From the NCBI GenBank assembly GCA_033239525.1, contig BSYO01000004.1, positions 20,250,037 through 20,314,036 of the forward strand: DNA of 64,000 bases. Reading direction: 5' to 3'. The notes beneath the pieces are model-generated. The model was not told where the DNA came from. It saw only the letters and a list, made by a program, of their open reading frames with translations, and ran no database searches. The first letter of the stretch is position 1; every line of letters starts with the position of its first letter. The stretch is from Nepenthes gracilis. Lineage: Eukaryota; Streptophyta; Magnoliopsida; Caryophyllales; Nepenthaceae. Both the position numbers and the translations under genes were made by a program. Below, one piece after another: positions 44,996 to 57,117 of this stretch.

Positions 44996-45688
44996 TAATG
45001 GGTTCAGTAGACTCGGCTTAGGAAAAAATCGCACAACTGCTTCATCCACAAGCGGTTGCCACAGGTGGTTTTGACCGGCAGTTATAAGGGAGAGGAATAA
45101 CTACCTCCACCTTTATAACTATCCTCATCCAAACAAAGGGGGGACCTCCAGGAGAGGAGGCCAAGGAAGGGATAGGAGAAAAAGGGATTGGAATCTTTAT
45201 GAGGGCACTACCCCCTAAGACATTCTCCGGGAATCAAATTTCTCCTACCAAGTGGTCAAATTCCTCCAAAAAGTCTCCCATAAAATCCTTCAACGAGTGA
45301 AAGGTGATTCATCCAGGATATCAACCACCCAAGATGCCACTCCACTAGACATACCTCTCAATAGAAAGCACATCAAAGACACCCCTCGGTAGGGGGTACC
45401 TTTAAACCGTCCATCTTTCGGGCATACTTAAGCGCTTAATCCATCGATACATCCATTCACGCATCCTTTTTGCATCTTTTTATTCTCTTGGAAAGGCATC
45501 TAACTTGAGTATCGGAGGATTTACGGTGAAAATAATTTCTGCCATCCTCTGACTTTTTATTTTCAGTTGTGTTATGTAGGGTTCAGGTTCGAGACTATAA
45601 AAACCGGATCTATATTAGATCGACCCAGCGTAAAGATCTGATTTGCGACCCTAATCCGTAGGACAACCTGAATTCGTGAAACACAACA
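44996..45688 (+). repeat. 3' LTR of the non-autonomous element
   Basis: Begins TAATGGGTTCAG and ends AAACACAACA. Partner of 38543-39242. Confidence 0.88.
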
Positions 45689-45693
45689 ATATT

Positions 45694-47790
45694 TTTTATT
45701 TTAAATAAATAAGAAGTTCAAAAATTACTTTAATAAATTATATCTTTTTAATTAATAATTTTTATATAAATTCTTTTATTTAAATATATATTTAAAATTT
45801 TTAATCTATATATTATAATTTTTAAAATATTTTATATTATTTTTTATTGATTTTTCTGTGCCTTTAAATTTTTAAATAAAAATATTTCAAAATAAGAATC
45901 ATCCATATATTGGCTCAAACTGATGGTTTAGATTATTAATATGTTTGGCCCATCTCAACCCAATCTAACAATCATAAAGTTTTATTTAAATCCCATTTGT
46001 GTCTAACTCAAATACAATCTTAATCAAATCTAATTTAGAGCGATGGGTGAATAGAAAAATATATTTTAATATAGTTATTTTTTAATGACCACTGATAAAA
46101 AATTAAGTGGAGTTGGATTTTTATTTATTATTTTAACATAATAATAATTTTTTTTGTAATTACTATTTCTACTACTGAAATAACTAAACTATAAAATAAT
46201 AATTTTATTAAAAATAATATAATATAAAATTTTTATTTTATCCTACCAAATAAGTCATAAAGATCAACTAAATGCAATTATTAGGTATTTTTATGGTTTT
46301 TGTAAGTTATAAATTTTAAAAAAATATTTTAACAATTATTAATTTAATTTAATCAATTGACTTTTAAAATTGATTGAGATTTCAAATCAAAAATAAATAA
46401 ATTTTGGGCCACCATAAGTTTGGTTGAATGGCGCCCTAATTTGCACTTAATCTAGATATAAGTATATTTTAGATATAATATCTATACCTGAGGCAAGCTC
46501 TAGCAATGTATTTGCATGTTTATGATGGAATATTAGTGCCTAAATTACACTTTATTGACATTCATGCATTAATCGATTTTGGATCATTTTTATCTAATTT
46601 TTTAGAATAGAGAAAGAAATAAAAGAAGAAAAGATGAAGAAGAAAATAGAAAAAAAAAAAAAAGAAAGAGAAAAAATTAAAGAAAAATTATGATATTTTT
46701 TAATAAAATTAAGTAAAAGTAAGTATATCTCAGATTTTTTTTATTTCTATCAATTTATTGATCTCTTTGAATATTTTTTTTATTTTAATTTTCCATATAT
46801 ATGTTACTTTTATACTTAAAGTGATTATACTTTGTAATATATATAATTCTATTCCTATTTCATAATTATTTTTTATAAAATACAAACCTTAAAGCATATA
46901 AATTATGTTTAAGTGTTAAATTTTTATAATATTATTCTTTCATACTTTAAAATTCTGTTTAATATTTTTATTTGCCTTTAAGTTGTGTATATATATATAT
47001 TTACATATCTCAAATTCTTATGTAATTAATCATACATATTTTGATTTGAAAAGAAATTTTATGAAATTATTTACTTTATTTTCTGCATATTTATAAATCA
47101 TACAATATAGTTCTTACATATTTTCAATTGCACATAAAATTCTTGTATGCTCATAGTTTTTATTGTATATTAAATATTAAAAAAATAAAAATTATATATA
47201 TAAATATATATATATATATTGATAATGAAAGTTATTTTCTCTAAAATGAGAAAAATAATAAATATTCATATATTTAAGTAGAATTTTAAATTTGACCAAA
47301 TATAAATAATTATTGAGAATTGACAAAATATATTTAGATATATCTTAATATATTATTAGTAAATTAAATATCAAATTTATCATTCTTATTTAAAAAAATA
47401 CCGTTCAACTCCGACTATGAGGATTATATTAGTTGATTCATCTATGAGTTTTAAATAATTGCATATGACATTTGACTATGTAAAAATAATCATAATTTAA
47501 ACTTTGATTTCATTATTTATTGGTGACGTTATCATCGATTTTTAATCTTTTGTGTATTAATATAATTTTAATATTTTTATATATTTGCACAGTTTAACTT
47601 ATTTTACTATGAATATATAGATTTTGGAATGATTTATATTATTGTTCATGTTTTGACATACTTGATCATTAGTATTTAGCTATTATATGATTTATCAAAA
47701 AATAATATTATCGACATTTTTAACTTTTGATCATGGTATAATTTTAACATATTTCATAGGAAAGTATCAATATATAAAAAATATACATAT
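45694..47790. other. AT-rich intergenic DNA
   Basis: Very AT-rich, with a purine-rich A/G tract at 46608-46690 and TA runs near 46988 and 47190-47220. No gene. Confidence 0.6.
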
Positions 47791-47795
47791 CTTAC

Positions 47796-48447
47796 TGTTG
47801 TGTCTGAGGATCTAATTATTGTACGGATGAAGAAGTTTGTCCATCAGTCGTTTAAGTCTTTAGTCTTTGTAAACCTTTAATCAAATCATGTACAATCACA
47901 AGCAATAGTCAAATGATTGGTAAAACTCATTTTTTGATATATCTTCCAACGTTTAAGTCAATATTTTTCTTAAATATGAAAAAAGAGATAGGATACAATA
48001 AAATGTAATAAGTTCGAGGAGTTGCCCTCTACGCATCTTGATCTAAGAGAGATAGATTTTGCACTCTGCGTGTCTTGTTGTGCTTTGTCTGAAAGAATTC
48101 AAATTTGTTCAAGTCAAGTCTTGTCCTCTGAAAGATGGAGAGGATCTGTATTTATAGATGGTGGATGGTAATTAACCGTTAAAAAAATTATCGGACGGTT
48201 AACTATTGTTCTTATCAGCGGCGGTTGTAACTAACGTCCACTATCGTTAATTAACCATCCAAGGCCATTAAATAGACCTCGACCGTAATCAATGAAATGG
48301 GCTGTGCAGGTGCTATGGACTGCGCGAATATAATGGGCTGCTTGGACATAATGGGCTACGTAGGCTTTAAGGGTTATTAACTTTGATTTCTCAGCCTAAT
48401 ACTGTATCAAGCCTTCTTATTTGGGCCCTCGGATATCATACCCATCA
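47796..48447 (-). repeat. Tat-like element 3' LTR
   Basis: Starts TGTTGTGTCTGAGG and ends ACCCATCA on the plus strand; aligns with 56461-57112 without visible length difference. Confidence 0.92.
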
Positions 48448-48462
48448 CTAGTCGACCATGTC
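48448..48462 (-). other. Polypurine-tract region (decayed)
   Basis: On the minus strand ACATGGTCGACTAG precedes the LTR start TGATGGG; the intact form seen beside the LTR at 63881 is ATGGGGGACTAG. Confidence 0.6.
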
Positions 48463-48852
48463 AGGAGGTTTGAAATTCAGTCTTTTGGTATGAAGTTAAA
48501 AAATGTCTTTAGTCTGAGTCTGAAATCTTCTACTAGTGAGTGCAATTATCCCAACGATCTGGCTCCTGCCGTTCGTTATCGTATTAAATGCACATCGTTT
48601 CGACTTATTGGAAATGTGTAAACCATTATTACTAGCATCAGGCGATTTAGTCTGACAGGGTGAATGAGTGGTCACACGTATCAGGGTAATGATGAGGCGC
48701 ATCTTTTGAAATTTGAATGTAAATGACATCGTTTGAAGTTCCTTTCTTCTCCTATAAATTTACTTTTGAACATTTGAAGAACATTTTCCATTCTCAGCAC
48801 TCGTTTATCTCCCATAGAAATTTCCTTGCTCTTTCTTGCTCAAGAACTTTCC

Positions 48853-50886
48853 ATGGCATCAGGATTCGCAGTTATTCAATCGATTCTGACCTCCAAAGAT
48901 GTGGAATATTTTAGAGCTTGATATAAGATTTCGCGTTCTTTGAGATATCTCTTGCTTGGAATCAACGGGCGAGCTTCTTCTCCTCCACTAGGATTTATTA
49001 CAGTACACTAGACTTACCTTAAGGGTGGTCGCCGTTTTCCTCTGGCTCCAGAGTTTTACAGGATAATGGTGGAGCCCCATGTGCCGATCGCCAGACTCCG
49101 GCCAAATAGTATGAGGTATTTGATTTCTCTGTGCATTTTTGTATAAATTCACGATGTAATTTTTAACGCCACAACTGTGAAAGTTTTGTTTTGTTTTAAT
49201 AATGGTTTGGATTTGATAACTATATCTCCTCGACTAGAATACGAGTTTAGTGGAGAAAATTTTCACTCCATGAAAAGGTGGAAGGATCGGTTTTTATCTA
49301 ACGGTTCCTTCCACATGGGAACTTTGTACAAAATGGGGTCGCATCTCTATTGCTATGCAGTCAGGCATATATGACCATGAGAAGGAGGCCGTCCAAAAAC
49401 TCATAGATCTTATCCGTGAAAAGGCTGATACCTTCGATGAGAATGAAAAGAATTGTTGGCTTTTTTCGGAGTCACTTGTATTAGCTAAGTGGGAGCCTAA
49501 GGTTGAAAAATTCTAATCTTATCCGTGAAAAGGCCGGTACCTTCAATGAGAATAAAAAGAACCATGGGTTTTTTCGGAGTCACTTGCATTAGCCAAGTGG
49601 GAGCTTGAGGTTGAAGAATCTGAAACTTAGACGGCAAAGATCCTTCTCAAAAGAAGGCATAAAAGAAAAGCCAATGAGCTTAAAATTAAGGAATCCTCAA
49701 AAAAATCTAGAAAGTTTAAGGATAAATCAAAAAAGTTCGATGACAAAAAGGCTGCAAAGGGCATACAAATAAAGGAACCATTGGCCATTATGCCTAGAAA
49801 TAAATAGGCCTCAATTGAATCCAACTTTGAAGATAAGGCTACTATAGATGAACTAATAAAGACGAAGCGGCAGACGATCATAGTAGATCAGACCTCTTCA
49901 TCTTCCTCTGTACAAGTTCTAGAGGCCGTCGGACCTATTGAAGAAAGTGTGCATGTGGGGTCTCTTGCTGAGGAAGTGATCGATGTCATCCCTATTCTAG
50001 CCCCACTTCTGCCTCATACGGTGTTCTAGCCATTTTGCTATCTTTGCCCAAGGAGTCCTTACCTGATATTGCGACAACTTTTACTGAAGGGACTTCTTGG
50101 ATGAGTGAAATTCATTCTGGAGAGACTATGGGGATGTCTTTACTTGAGTTCTAGGAGACCAACATTACTGAGGGGGTCCCTCCAGAACTTTAGGTTGAAA
50201 CTGCACAGGAGCATTCTCCCAAGCCCCCAGAGCTTGAGGTCCATGTAGAGATTAAGGCTGAAGGCCAAATCATTAGTGGCAAGGTTGAAGAGGCAGAAGT
50301 GAATGTAGTGCCCGAGGAAGTTGAGGAAGATGTTGAGGTAGTTCATCCAAGGTCTTCGAAAGCCAAAGCCTAAATTATCCCAAAGATTTGTATGGACAAT
50401 ACGACTTGTGGGAATATTTCTGTCTTTGAGGTAACTGTCTGCATCCTTCTTTAACCTCCAAATCATCCTTCTTGTATACTAACTGATTTTATTTTCCTTA
50501 CAGTTTCAAGAAATGATAAATCGTCTCATTGACGTTGCAAAAGGATTTGCTCACGATTATGTGAAAAAGGATAAATTTCTGATTGCCGAGGGGTGTATTT
50601 CTGAGCTTGAGTGTGAATTGGCTAATATGAAACAAATACACGGCCTCCTCAGAGAGAAGCACTCTAAAGTCGAAAGTGGGCTTCATTCTTCAATTCGTCC
50701 CAAGGATCTTGTGAAGATATCGCAGCGCAACTACTGGAAAGGTATCAACCTGTGCAGACACATTGTCCAAATGCTGACTCCTGACATTCCTATTTCTGTG
50801 TTTCATCCGAAGAATACCAGTGCCAATCATAGTTCTGAAGTATTGTACCTTCTTAGGATGAGGTTGATTCTTGGAAACCGTTTTTG
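48853..50886 (+). pseudogene. Antisense extra ORF of the Tat-like element (aORF type)
   Basis: This coding relic lies on the strand opposite to gag-pol, between pol and the 3' LTR. From the ATG at 48853 one frame reads MASGFAVIQSILTSKDVEYF, LRYLLLGINGRAS, then FPLAPEFYRIMVEPHVPIAR and LRPNSMRYLISLCIF, with three in-frame stops before about 49140. It goes on through LITISPRLEYEFSGENF to 49374. A frameshift leads to IDLIREKADTFDENEKN, a block duplicated in tandem (49422-49615). An apparent GT-AG intron spans 50431-50503 with a CTAAC branch-like motif. The last exon (50504-50886) encodes a basic, probably coiled-coil segment containing LECELANMKQIHGLLREKHS. The first part resembles the plant 'putative gypsy type transposon' domain as I recall it. 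Function is unknown. Confidence 0.72.
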
Positions 50887-51174
50887 AAAACTTCTGAGCG
50901 TTGTCCTTCATTGTAATTGATCCAGACTAGTATATATTCATTTAGTCAATCAATGAAATATACTTATAAAATTTTAACTCTCTCTCTTTTTTGGTTGGAT
51001 AATTTATATGTCCAATTCTATATATTATTTAAGTTAAATCTCACTTATGAGCCATATTTGTAATTTAAGTTTTTTCAAAACCATATTCAGCTAATGATGC
51101 TACCTTGAAGATCTTTGCAAGCATGCTCCTAAGGAAGCCCCTCAAGTTTTTAGACCTCGGTCTCATTTAGACCA

Positions 51175-51237
51175 CTCGGTGACATGACCAAGTTTGAAGT
51201 ATTGACTTCAGATGAGTCGCTCAATTACGTGACTAAG
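51175..51237 (-). repeat. Two 45-bp-spaced stem-loop repeats downstream of pol
   Basis: On the minus strand CTTGGTCATGTCACCGAG (51175-51192) and CTTAGTCACGTAATTGAG (51220-51237) start exactly 45 bp apart. They correspond to the hairpin unit arrayed at 44516-44876. Confidence 0.75.
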
Positions 51238-51432
51238 TTTCTCGGACCGACGAATATAGTCCTCGGTACAGGTGAATGAACTTCACCTCACTTAGGGGTA
51301 GCTTAGGCTATACAATAATATAAAAGACAAGCAAACATAAAGACAAATAAAAGAAACTAAAATTTTATTGAATAGTTACATAATGATACAAGCACTCTAT
51401 ATGATACAAACCTTACCTGACACTACATACAA

Positions 51433-54400
51433 TCATTGAAAATATTTTTTAAGGTGAGAAGCATTCCATGTCCGAGGTACTAATCTACCATTCTATGTTT
51501 GTAACTTGTACGCTCCATTCTTAAGAATGACTGAGATTAGGAATGGACTATCCCAATTTTGTAAGAGTTTGTTTTGATCGGTATTTTTTTCTGTGGCTTC
51601 AATACTCCATAAGACTAGATCTCCCACATCAAATTGTCGTGCCTTCACCTTTTCGTTACAGTACCTAGCAATTCTTTATTGATATGCCGCCATCCGTAAC
51701 CATGCCACGTCCCGAACTTCTTGAAACAGGTCGAGATTTTCCTGAAGTCTTTGCGAGTTGTGATGTAGATCAAAAGATTCGACCCGAAGGCTAAGGAGCC
51801 CAATTTCTATTGGAATTATGGCTTTGGTCCATAGCATAAATTGAAAGGTGTTTCACGAGTCAATTATCTGGATGTTGTCCTATATAACTAAAGGACAGAA
51901 GGAAATTCGTCCACTCATGAATCCCAAATATTTTCAAGTTTCATTTTCAGACCGTGCAGTATTGTTCGGTTGGTAATTTCTACTTGTCCATTGCATTGCG
52001 AATAAACAACAAAAGTGTGAGCCAACTTTATTTTTAAACTGGCATAATACTTTGTGAAGTGTTTTCCAATAAATTAGATTCTCGTTATCAGTCACAATAA
52101 CCTCGGATATAACAAATATGCAAACAATGTACTATCGGACAAATTTGGTTGCATTTTGCTCGATTATTCAGGCTAGTGGGATGGCTTTGACCTATTTTGT
52201 GAAGTAGTCAATCGGAATATAAAAACTTTTCTTTGTTCTGATGCCATTAAAAGTGGTCCGAGAATGTTAATTTCCCATTGTGCGAATGGCCATGGCGGCT
52301 GTAGAGTTTCGGGTTTTGCATGTGGTTGATGGGTGAAGTTCCTATGCAGGCTGATAGTTTTCAATTTTCGAATGAAATCCATTGCATCATACCTCATAGT
52401 TGACTAATAACATTCTTACCTTATAAGTTTGAAAGCAAGGTTCTTGCCATCAATATGGGATCCACAAATATCACTATGTACTTTACCAAGGACGTACTCA
52501 ACTTCTTGTGGTGCAAGACACAATAGGTATGGAATTGAGTACCCTTGTCAGTACAACTTTTTATCCATAATGGTATACCATCCCACTATCTTTTTCAGAC
52601 GCTTAGCTTCATCTGAATTTTTCGATAATGTGCCATCGGACAAATACTTCACATAGGGAGTCATCCAATTATCAGAACTGGTTGTTTGCATGACTTCATT
52701 TTGTGATTCATTGACACTGGGTACTTCAAGAATCTCATGTAATTTCCGTGTCTACTGCTCTGAATCTCCCGTGGCAGCAACTCTTGCCAACTTGTTTGCT
52801 TTTTCATTTTCTTCTCATGGAATGTAAATCATTTTCACATGATTAAATGTAAAAATCAAACTTTGCACCTTGGAGAGATATTGAAAAAGTAGTGGATTGA
52901 TCGTATCAAAATTTTCTCGAACTTGATTAATCACTAGTTTCGAGTCATTGTATACTATGAGGTTCGTGGCTGAGTACTATTTGGCCAATTATAACCCAAC
53001 AAGTAATGCTTCACACTCAACCACATTATTTGTCACAGAAAATTTGGGAGTCATTGAATATTTTATTTCTGACCCATCGGGTACTTTTAATACCACTCCA
53101 GCTCCACAACCAACATGTATTGAAGAGTCGTCCACATGTAAAGTCCAAATCGGAATATTTTGGGGATATCGGTCCCAATAGGATCAATAGTTTCTAGACT
53201 TAGTATCGTCATTTCGACAATGAGGTCTGTGAGAGCTTGACCTTTCAAGGACGACCTTGGTCGGAATTCTAAGTCAAACTCTACCAATTTAGTAGCCCAT
53301 TTGACCAATCGTTTGAACACATCTAGCCTTTATAGAATTCTTTTTAATGGTTAGTCTGTTAGGATAATAATTTTGTATGTCTGAAAATATGGTCAATGTT
53401 TCCAGACGAAATATACAAGTGCCAATGCTATTTTTTCAGAACAGGTATAACAAGTTTCTGCGTCGGTCAAGATTTTACTGGTATAATATACTTGTCTTTG
53501 TCCGTCAGACATTTCTCGAATTAGGACTGAACTTAAAGCAATTTCGGACACAACTAGATATAAGAATAACTCCGTGCCTTATTGTGGAGAAGTTAACTAT
53601 GGCAAATGAGAAAGATATTCCTCAAGTTCTTGGAAAGCAACTTCTCATTTTGTAGTCCACTGAAAGCCCGCAGCCTTTGTCCCTTTCAACGCTTTGAAGA
53701 ACGGTAAGTACTTTTTGGCTGATTTAGTCAAGAAACATGAGTGTTGCTAATCTTTCAATTAATTTCTGGACTTTTTTCACGATCCGAGGAGGATTTATTT
53801 CCAGGATAGCCTTAATCTTTTCTAGATTGGCTTGTATTTCTCAATGCGAAACGATGAAGCCTAAAAAGTTTTTCGAGATTTCTCCAAAGGTACATTTGGT
53901 TAGATTAAGTTTCATCTGGTGTGTCCTCAAAACATGAAATGTCTCATCCAAATCACGAATATGGTCATTCTGAAGTTTGCTCTTTACAAGCATGTCATCC
54001 ACTTATACTTTTATATTTTGCCCAATCTGAGCCTTAAACATTTTGTTGACAAGGCACTGATAAGTTGCATCGGTATTTTTCAGATTGAATGGCACAACTT
54101 TATAACACCATGTTTCTTGGTAGGTCATAAAAGACGTATACTCCTCGTTCTCTAGACTCATTCGAATTTGGTTGTAGCTTGAGTATGCATCCACGAAATA
54201 GAGCAATCCATGTCTAAAGGTAGAGTCTACGAGCAAATCAATTCCTAATTATGGGAAGCGGTCATTTAGACATTCTTTATTGATATCGGTAAAATCGATG
54301 CACATTCTCCACTTTCCATTACTTTTCTTCACCATGATTACGTTTGATAACCAGTTTGGATACTAAACTTCTCTAATAAATCCAGCATCTAGGAGCTTCT

Positions 54401-54870
54401 TCACTTCCTCTTGAATGGCAATCAACTTTTTAATAGAGTAGTTTTGTCTTTTTTATCGGATAAGTTTGTGACTAGGATTTAGGCTCAACTTATGGACCAT
54501 TACTCCGGTAAGTATATCTAGCATGTCGCTAGATGTCCAAGTAAAGACGTCAGAATTTAGTCTAAGAAAATTGATAAGTCAACTTCAAAATAGTTCAGAC
54601 AAAGAATTCCCGATTTGAATGTGCTTTTCAGGATCATTAGAGTTCAATAGAATATGAGTTACAATTAAGGGATCAGAATAATGGAATATTATATGAGTTA
54701 AGTTTTCATCACTAAAACTAATAACATCATGCCTATTTTATATCCTTGGTATTTTTGTGGCTGATGGCCATTCTCGAGCTTTCTGAAACATCTTCCTGAG
54801 TGGGTCGTGTGAAAATCATGATTATGACGCCAGCTATAACTCAACCTCTTGGCTGCTTGGTCTCATCTCC
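51433..54870 (-). pseudogene. Tat-like pol: protease remnant, reverse transcriptase, RNase H, integrase (decayed)
   Basis: Reverse transcriptase is clear from about 54450: CIDFTDINKECLNDRFP, then LLYFVDAYSSYNQIRM, CYKVVPFNLKN, ATYQCLVNKMFKAQIG, and the active site near 54000. There the YVDD codons read stop-VDD on the minus strand, a direct inactivating change. RNase H follows (53100-53700), with WATKLVEFDLEFRPR marking its start or tether. Integrase spans about 52400-51433, with PWPFAQWEINILGPL, VIVTDNE, and the end LVLWSI ... NASHLKKYF before a stop at 51433. The region between gag and reverse transcriptase is short, so protease is probably partly deleted. Confidence 0.82.
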
Positions 54871-54879
54871 GTCTACTCC

Positions 54880-56400
54880 TAAGAAAGTCTGTCCGGATCT
54901 TTACAGAAATCGATTGAGATGTCCTTTTTGGATGAACTCTTCAATTTCCTTCTGCAGCGTTCTACAGTCCTCGATACTGTATCCTCCACACCGATGGTAA
55001 TGACAATATTTCGATTGGTCCCCACCATCAGGATTCTTTAATCCCTTTGGCCATTTAAAGAACTTATCATCCCGAATTTGTATCAGGATATTAGTACGAG
55101 ACTTATTTAATGGAATCAGATCTTGTAGCCTGAATCCTCTTTTTGGTTCCAACTCGGACTTTTGCTACTTTCTCGATTCTCGGGGGCCCATATTATCCCC
55201 ATTCTTTATTTTTCCCTCCATTGTTTTCTGGTGGGGTTGGTCCTTTGGCCTTTTTGTTTCGTTGGCCTCATTGACTATAATATAGGTACGAGCAATGGCC
55301 TCGGTCTCTCTAAAGGTTTGGTGGTTCTTGTGGGCCAGGTGCCTAATAACGTTACCAGTATCCAATGTAGACACAACATCACTTAGCTTCACCTCCTCAG
55401 TGAGCTTAGAAATTTTCATGGCCTCGGCCGTAAATCTAGCTAGAAATTTCCGTATACTTTTATTTGACCATTGTTTTACTTGGGCCAAATGCCAAGATTG
55501 TTTTTCTTCCCTCCTACTAAAGATAAACGGGAATAAAAAATTATCATCCAAATCTTGAAAAGTTTGAATTGAATTTGGTTAAAGTCAATAGAATCATACT
55601 CAGGCATCTCCTTTCAAGGTCAGAGGGAAGTAGAGGCACATTGCTGCCTCATCTAACCCTTAAAAGTTTAGGAGCGTATATAAGTGATCTAGATAATCTA
55701 TAGGATCAGAACTTCCATCATATGGCTCCAAAGCAAGCATTATGAACTTATGCAGAAGTGATCGCGTACGGATCTCCATTGTAAAAGGAGATCGTTACAA
55801 GTCGACTGTCTTTCCTACAGTATCTTCTCCAAAGACACGATTCGAAATTCTGTCGACTTTTTCCTCGATTCAGGGAGGAGCCACTATCCTTTTTTTTACT
55901 GAGGAGATCCCTCAATTCGGATGGTTTTTGGGCAGACTGTGAACCTGGACAGTTCACAACCTTTGAAGGACGTTCACAATAAGAGGGTTCTCCATGAAAT
56001 GTGGGCTCCCGATCATTACGAGAATACTGTGGGTTTTGTTTCTTAAGATTATCCTCTCGGACTCGAAAACTTAAACGACCTTCATGTCGTGATGAGACTT
56101 TTTTGTTTTGAAGCTATTTTAGTCCCGAAGTCGTCCTGGTGGTCAATCTTTTTTAAGGGGATTGTCTTTCCCTATTTTTCTCCTTTTTTGACATGGCGTT
56201 TTAAGAGACCAAAGAAGGGAGTCATTTTGGCCCCTAGTCCAATCTTGTACAAATTGTCTGAACGGCTTTAGCAAGCACTTGTACACAGGGATCAGGGTGA
56301 TTGTCCATTTGATCAACGTTGGGAGTATTGTTATCACTTGAAGTGGCCTCCCTAAACGGCGCACTAACTTATGCTTTAGAGTTCAGCATTTTTCCTTTTT
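54880..56400 (-). pseudogene. Tat-like gag (decayed)
   Basis: The capsid-like part is best seen at 55165-55551 (minus): WHLAQVKQWSNKSIRKFLAR followed by FTAEAMKISKLTEEVKL, with LAHKNHQTFRETEAIARTYI further on. A basic CCHC-like nucleic-acid-binding region follows at 54901-55152 (YCHYHRCGGYSIEDCRTLQK). Frames are interrupted between these parts. Gag would form the particle in which reverse transcription occurs. Confidence 0.75.
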
Positions 56401-56450
56401 CTTTTTATTAAAATTGTATTTTTTGAACTTTTAATTACGTATTTTCACAG

Positions 56451-56459
56451 ATGGCGCCA
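56451..56459 (-). other. Tat-like primer binding site
   Basis: TGGCGCCAT on the minus strand begins one base inside the 5' LTR and continues CTGTGAAAA, close to the TGGCGCCGTCTGTGGGAA form. Confidence 0.82.
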
Positions 56460-56460
56460 A

Positions 56461-57112
56461 TGTTATATCTGAGGATTTGATTGTTGTACGGATGAAGAAG
56501 TTTGTCCGTCGGTCGTTTAAGTCTTTAGTCTCTGTAAACCTTTAATGAAATCCTGTGCAATCATAAACAATAGTCAAAAGATTGACGGGACTTATTTTTT
56601 GATATATCCTCCAACGCTCAAATCAGTATTTTTCTTTTGTGTGAAGAAAGAGATGGGATATAATAAAGTGTAGTAAGTTCGAGGAGTTGTACTCTAAGCG
56701 TCTTGATTTAAGAGAGAGCTTACACTCTAGGCGTCTTGTAGTATTTTGTCTTAAAGGACTTAAGGTTGTTCAAGTCAAGTCTTGTCCCCTGAAAGATGGA
56801 GAGGATCCGTATTTATGGATGGTGGGCAGTAGTTAACTGTTAAAAAAACTGTCGAACAGTTAATTGTTGTTCTTATTGGCGACAATTGTAACTAACGTCC
56901 GCTGTCGTTAGTTAAGTAACTATTCTAGGTCATCAAATAAACCTTAACCATAATCATTGAAATGGGCTGTACATGTGCTGTGGGCCACGTGGATATAATG
57001 GGCTGCTTGGATGTAATCGGCTGCGTAGGCTTTAAGAGTGGTTGAATTTGATTTCTCAGCCTAAAACTGTATTAGGCCTCCTTATTTCGGCCGTTGGGTA
57101 TCATACCCATCA
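56461..57112 (-). repeat. Tat-like element 5' LTR
   Basis: Partner of 47796-48447. Contains TTAACTGTTAAAAAAACTGTC and repeated AATGGGCTG/ATGGGCTGC motifs on the plus strand. Confidence 0.92.
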
Positions 57113-57117
57113 CTTAC

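Larger units (their letters stand above)
38543..45688 (+). mobile_element. Non-autonomous LTR retrotransposon (LARD-like, Tat-related)
   Basis: LTRs of 700 bp (38543-39242) and 693 bp (44996-45688) are flanked by a perfect 5-bp duplication ATATT (38538-38542 and 45689-45693). The primer-site region TTGATGTCGTCTGTGGGA follows the left LTR, and the polypurine tract ATATGGGGGCTAG precedes the right one. Both resemble the Tat-type element at 47796-57112. Without the 3.0 kb solo LTR inserted in it, the element is about 4.1 kb. No gag or pol is recognisable; the 3' half consists largely of three tandem arrays. It probably moved using proteins of a related autonomous Tat element. Confidence 0.88.
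47796..57112 (-). mobile_element. Tat-like Ty3/gypsy retrotransposon with an antisense extra ORF
   Basis: A 9.3 kb element with two 652-bp LTRs and a perfect 5-bp target duplication CTTAC (47791-47795 and 57113-57117). It reads right to left: 5' LTR, primer site TGGCGCCAT, gag, pol, a non-coding stretch with 45-bp repeats, an ORF on the opposite strand, polypurine region, 3' LTR. The LTRs differ at about 13 of the first 115 bases by eye, 11 of these transitions. Gag and pol contain stops, so it is no longer active. The lineage is inferred from the primer site, the pol sequence and the extra antisense ORF, which is known from Tat-type elements. Confidence 0.9.

Noticed and set aside
53377..54155. 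Plus-strand open frames across the Tat-like pol
   Set aside because: Reverse-strand shadows of the reverse transcriptase and RNase H region, which is recognisable on the minus strand.
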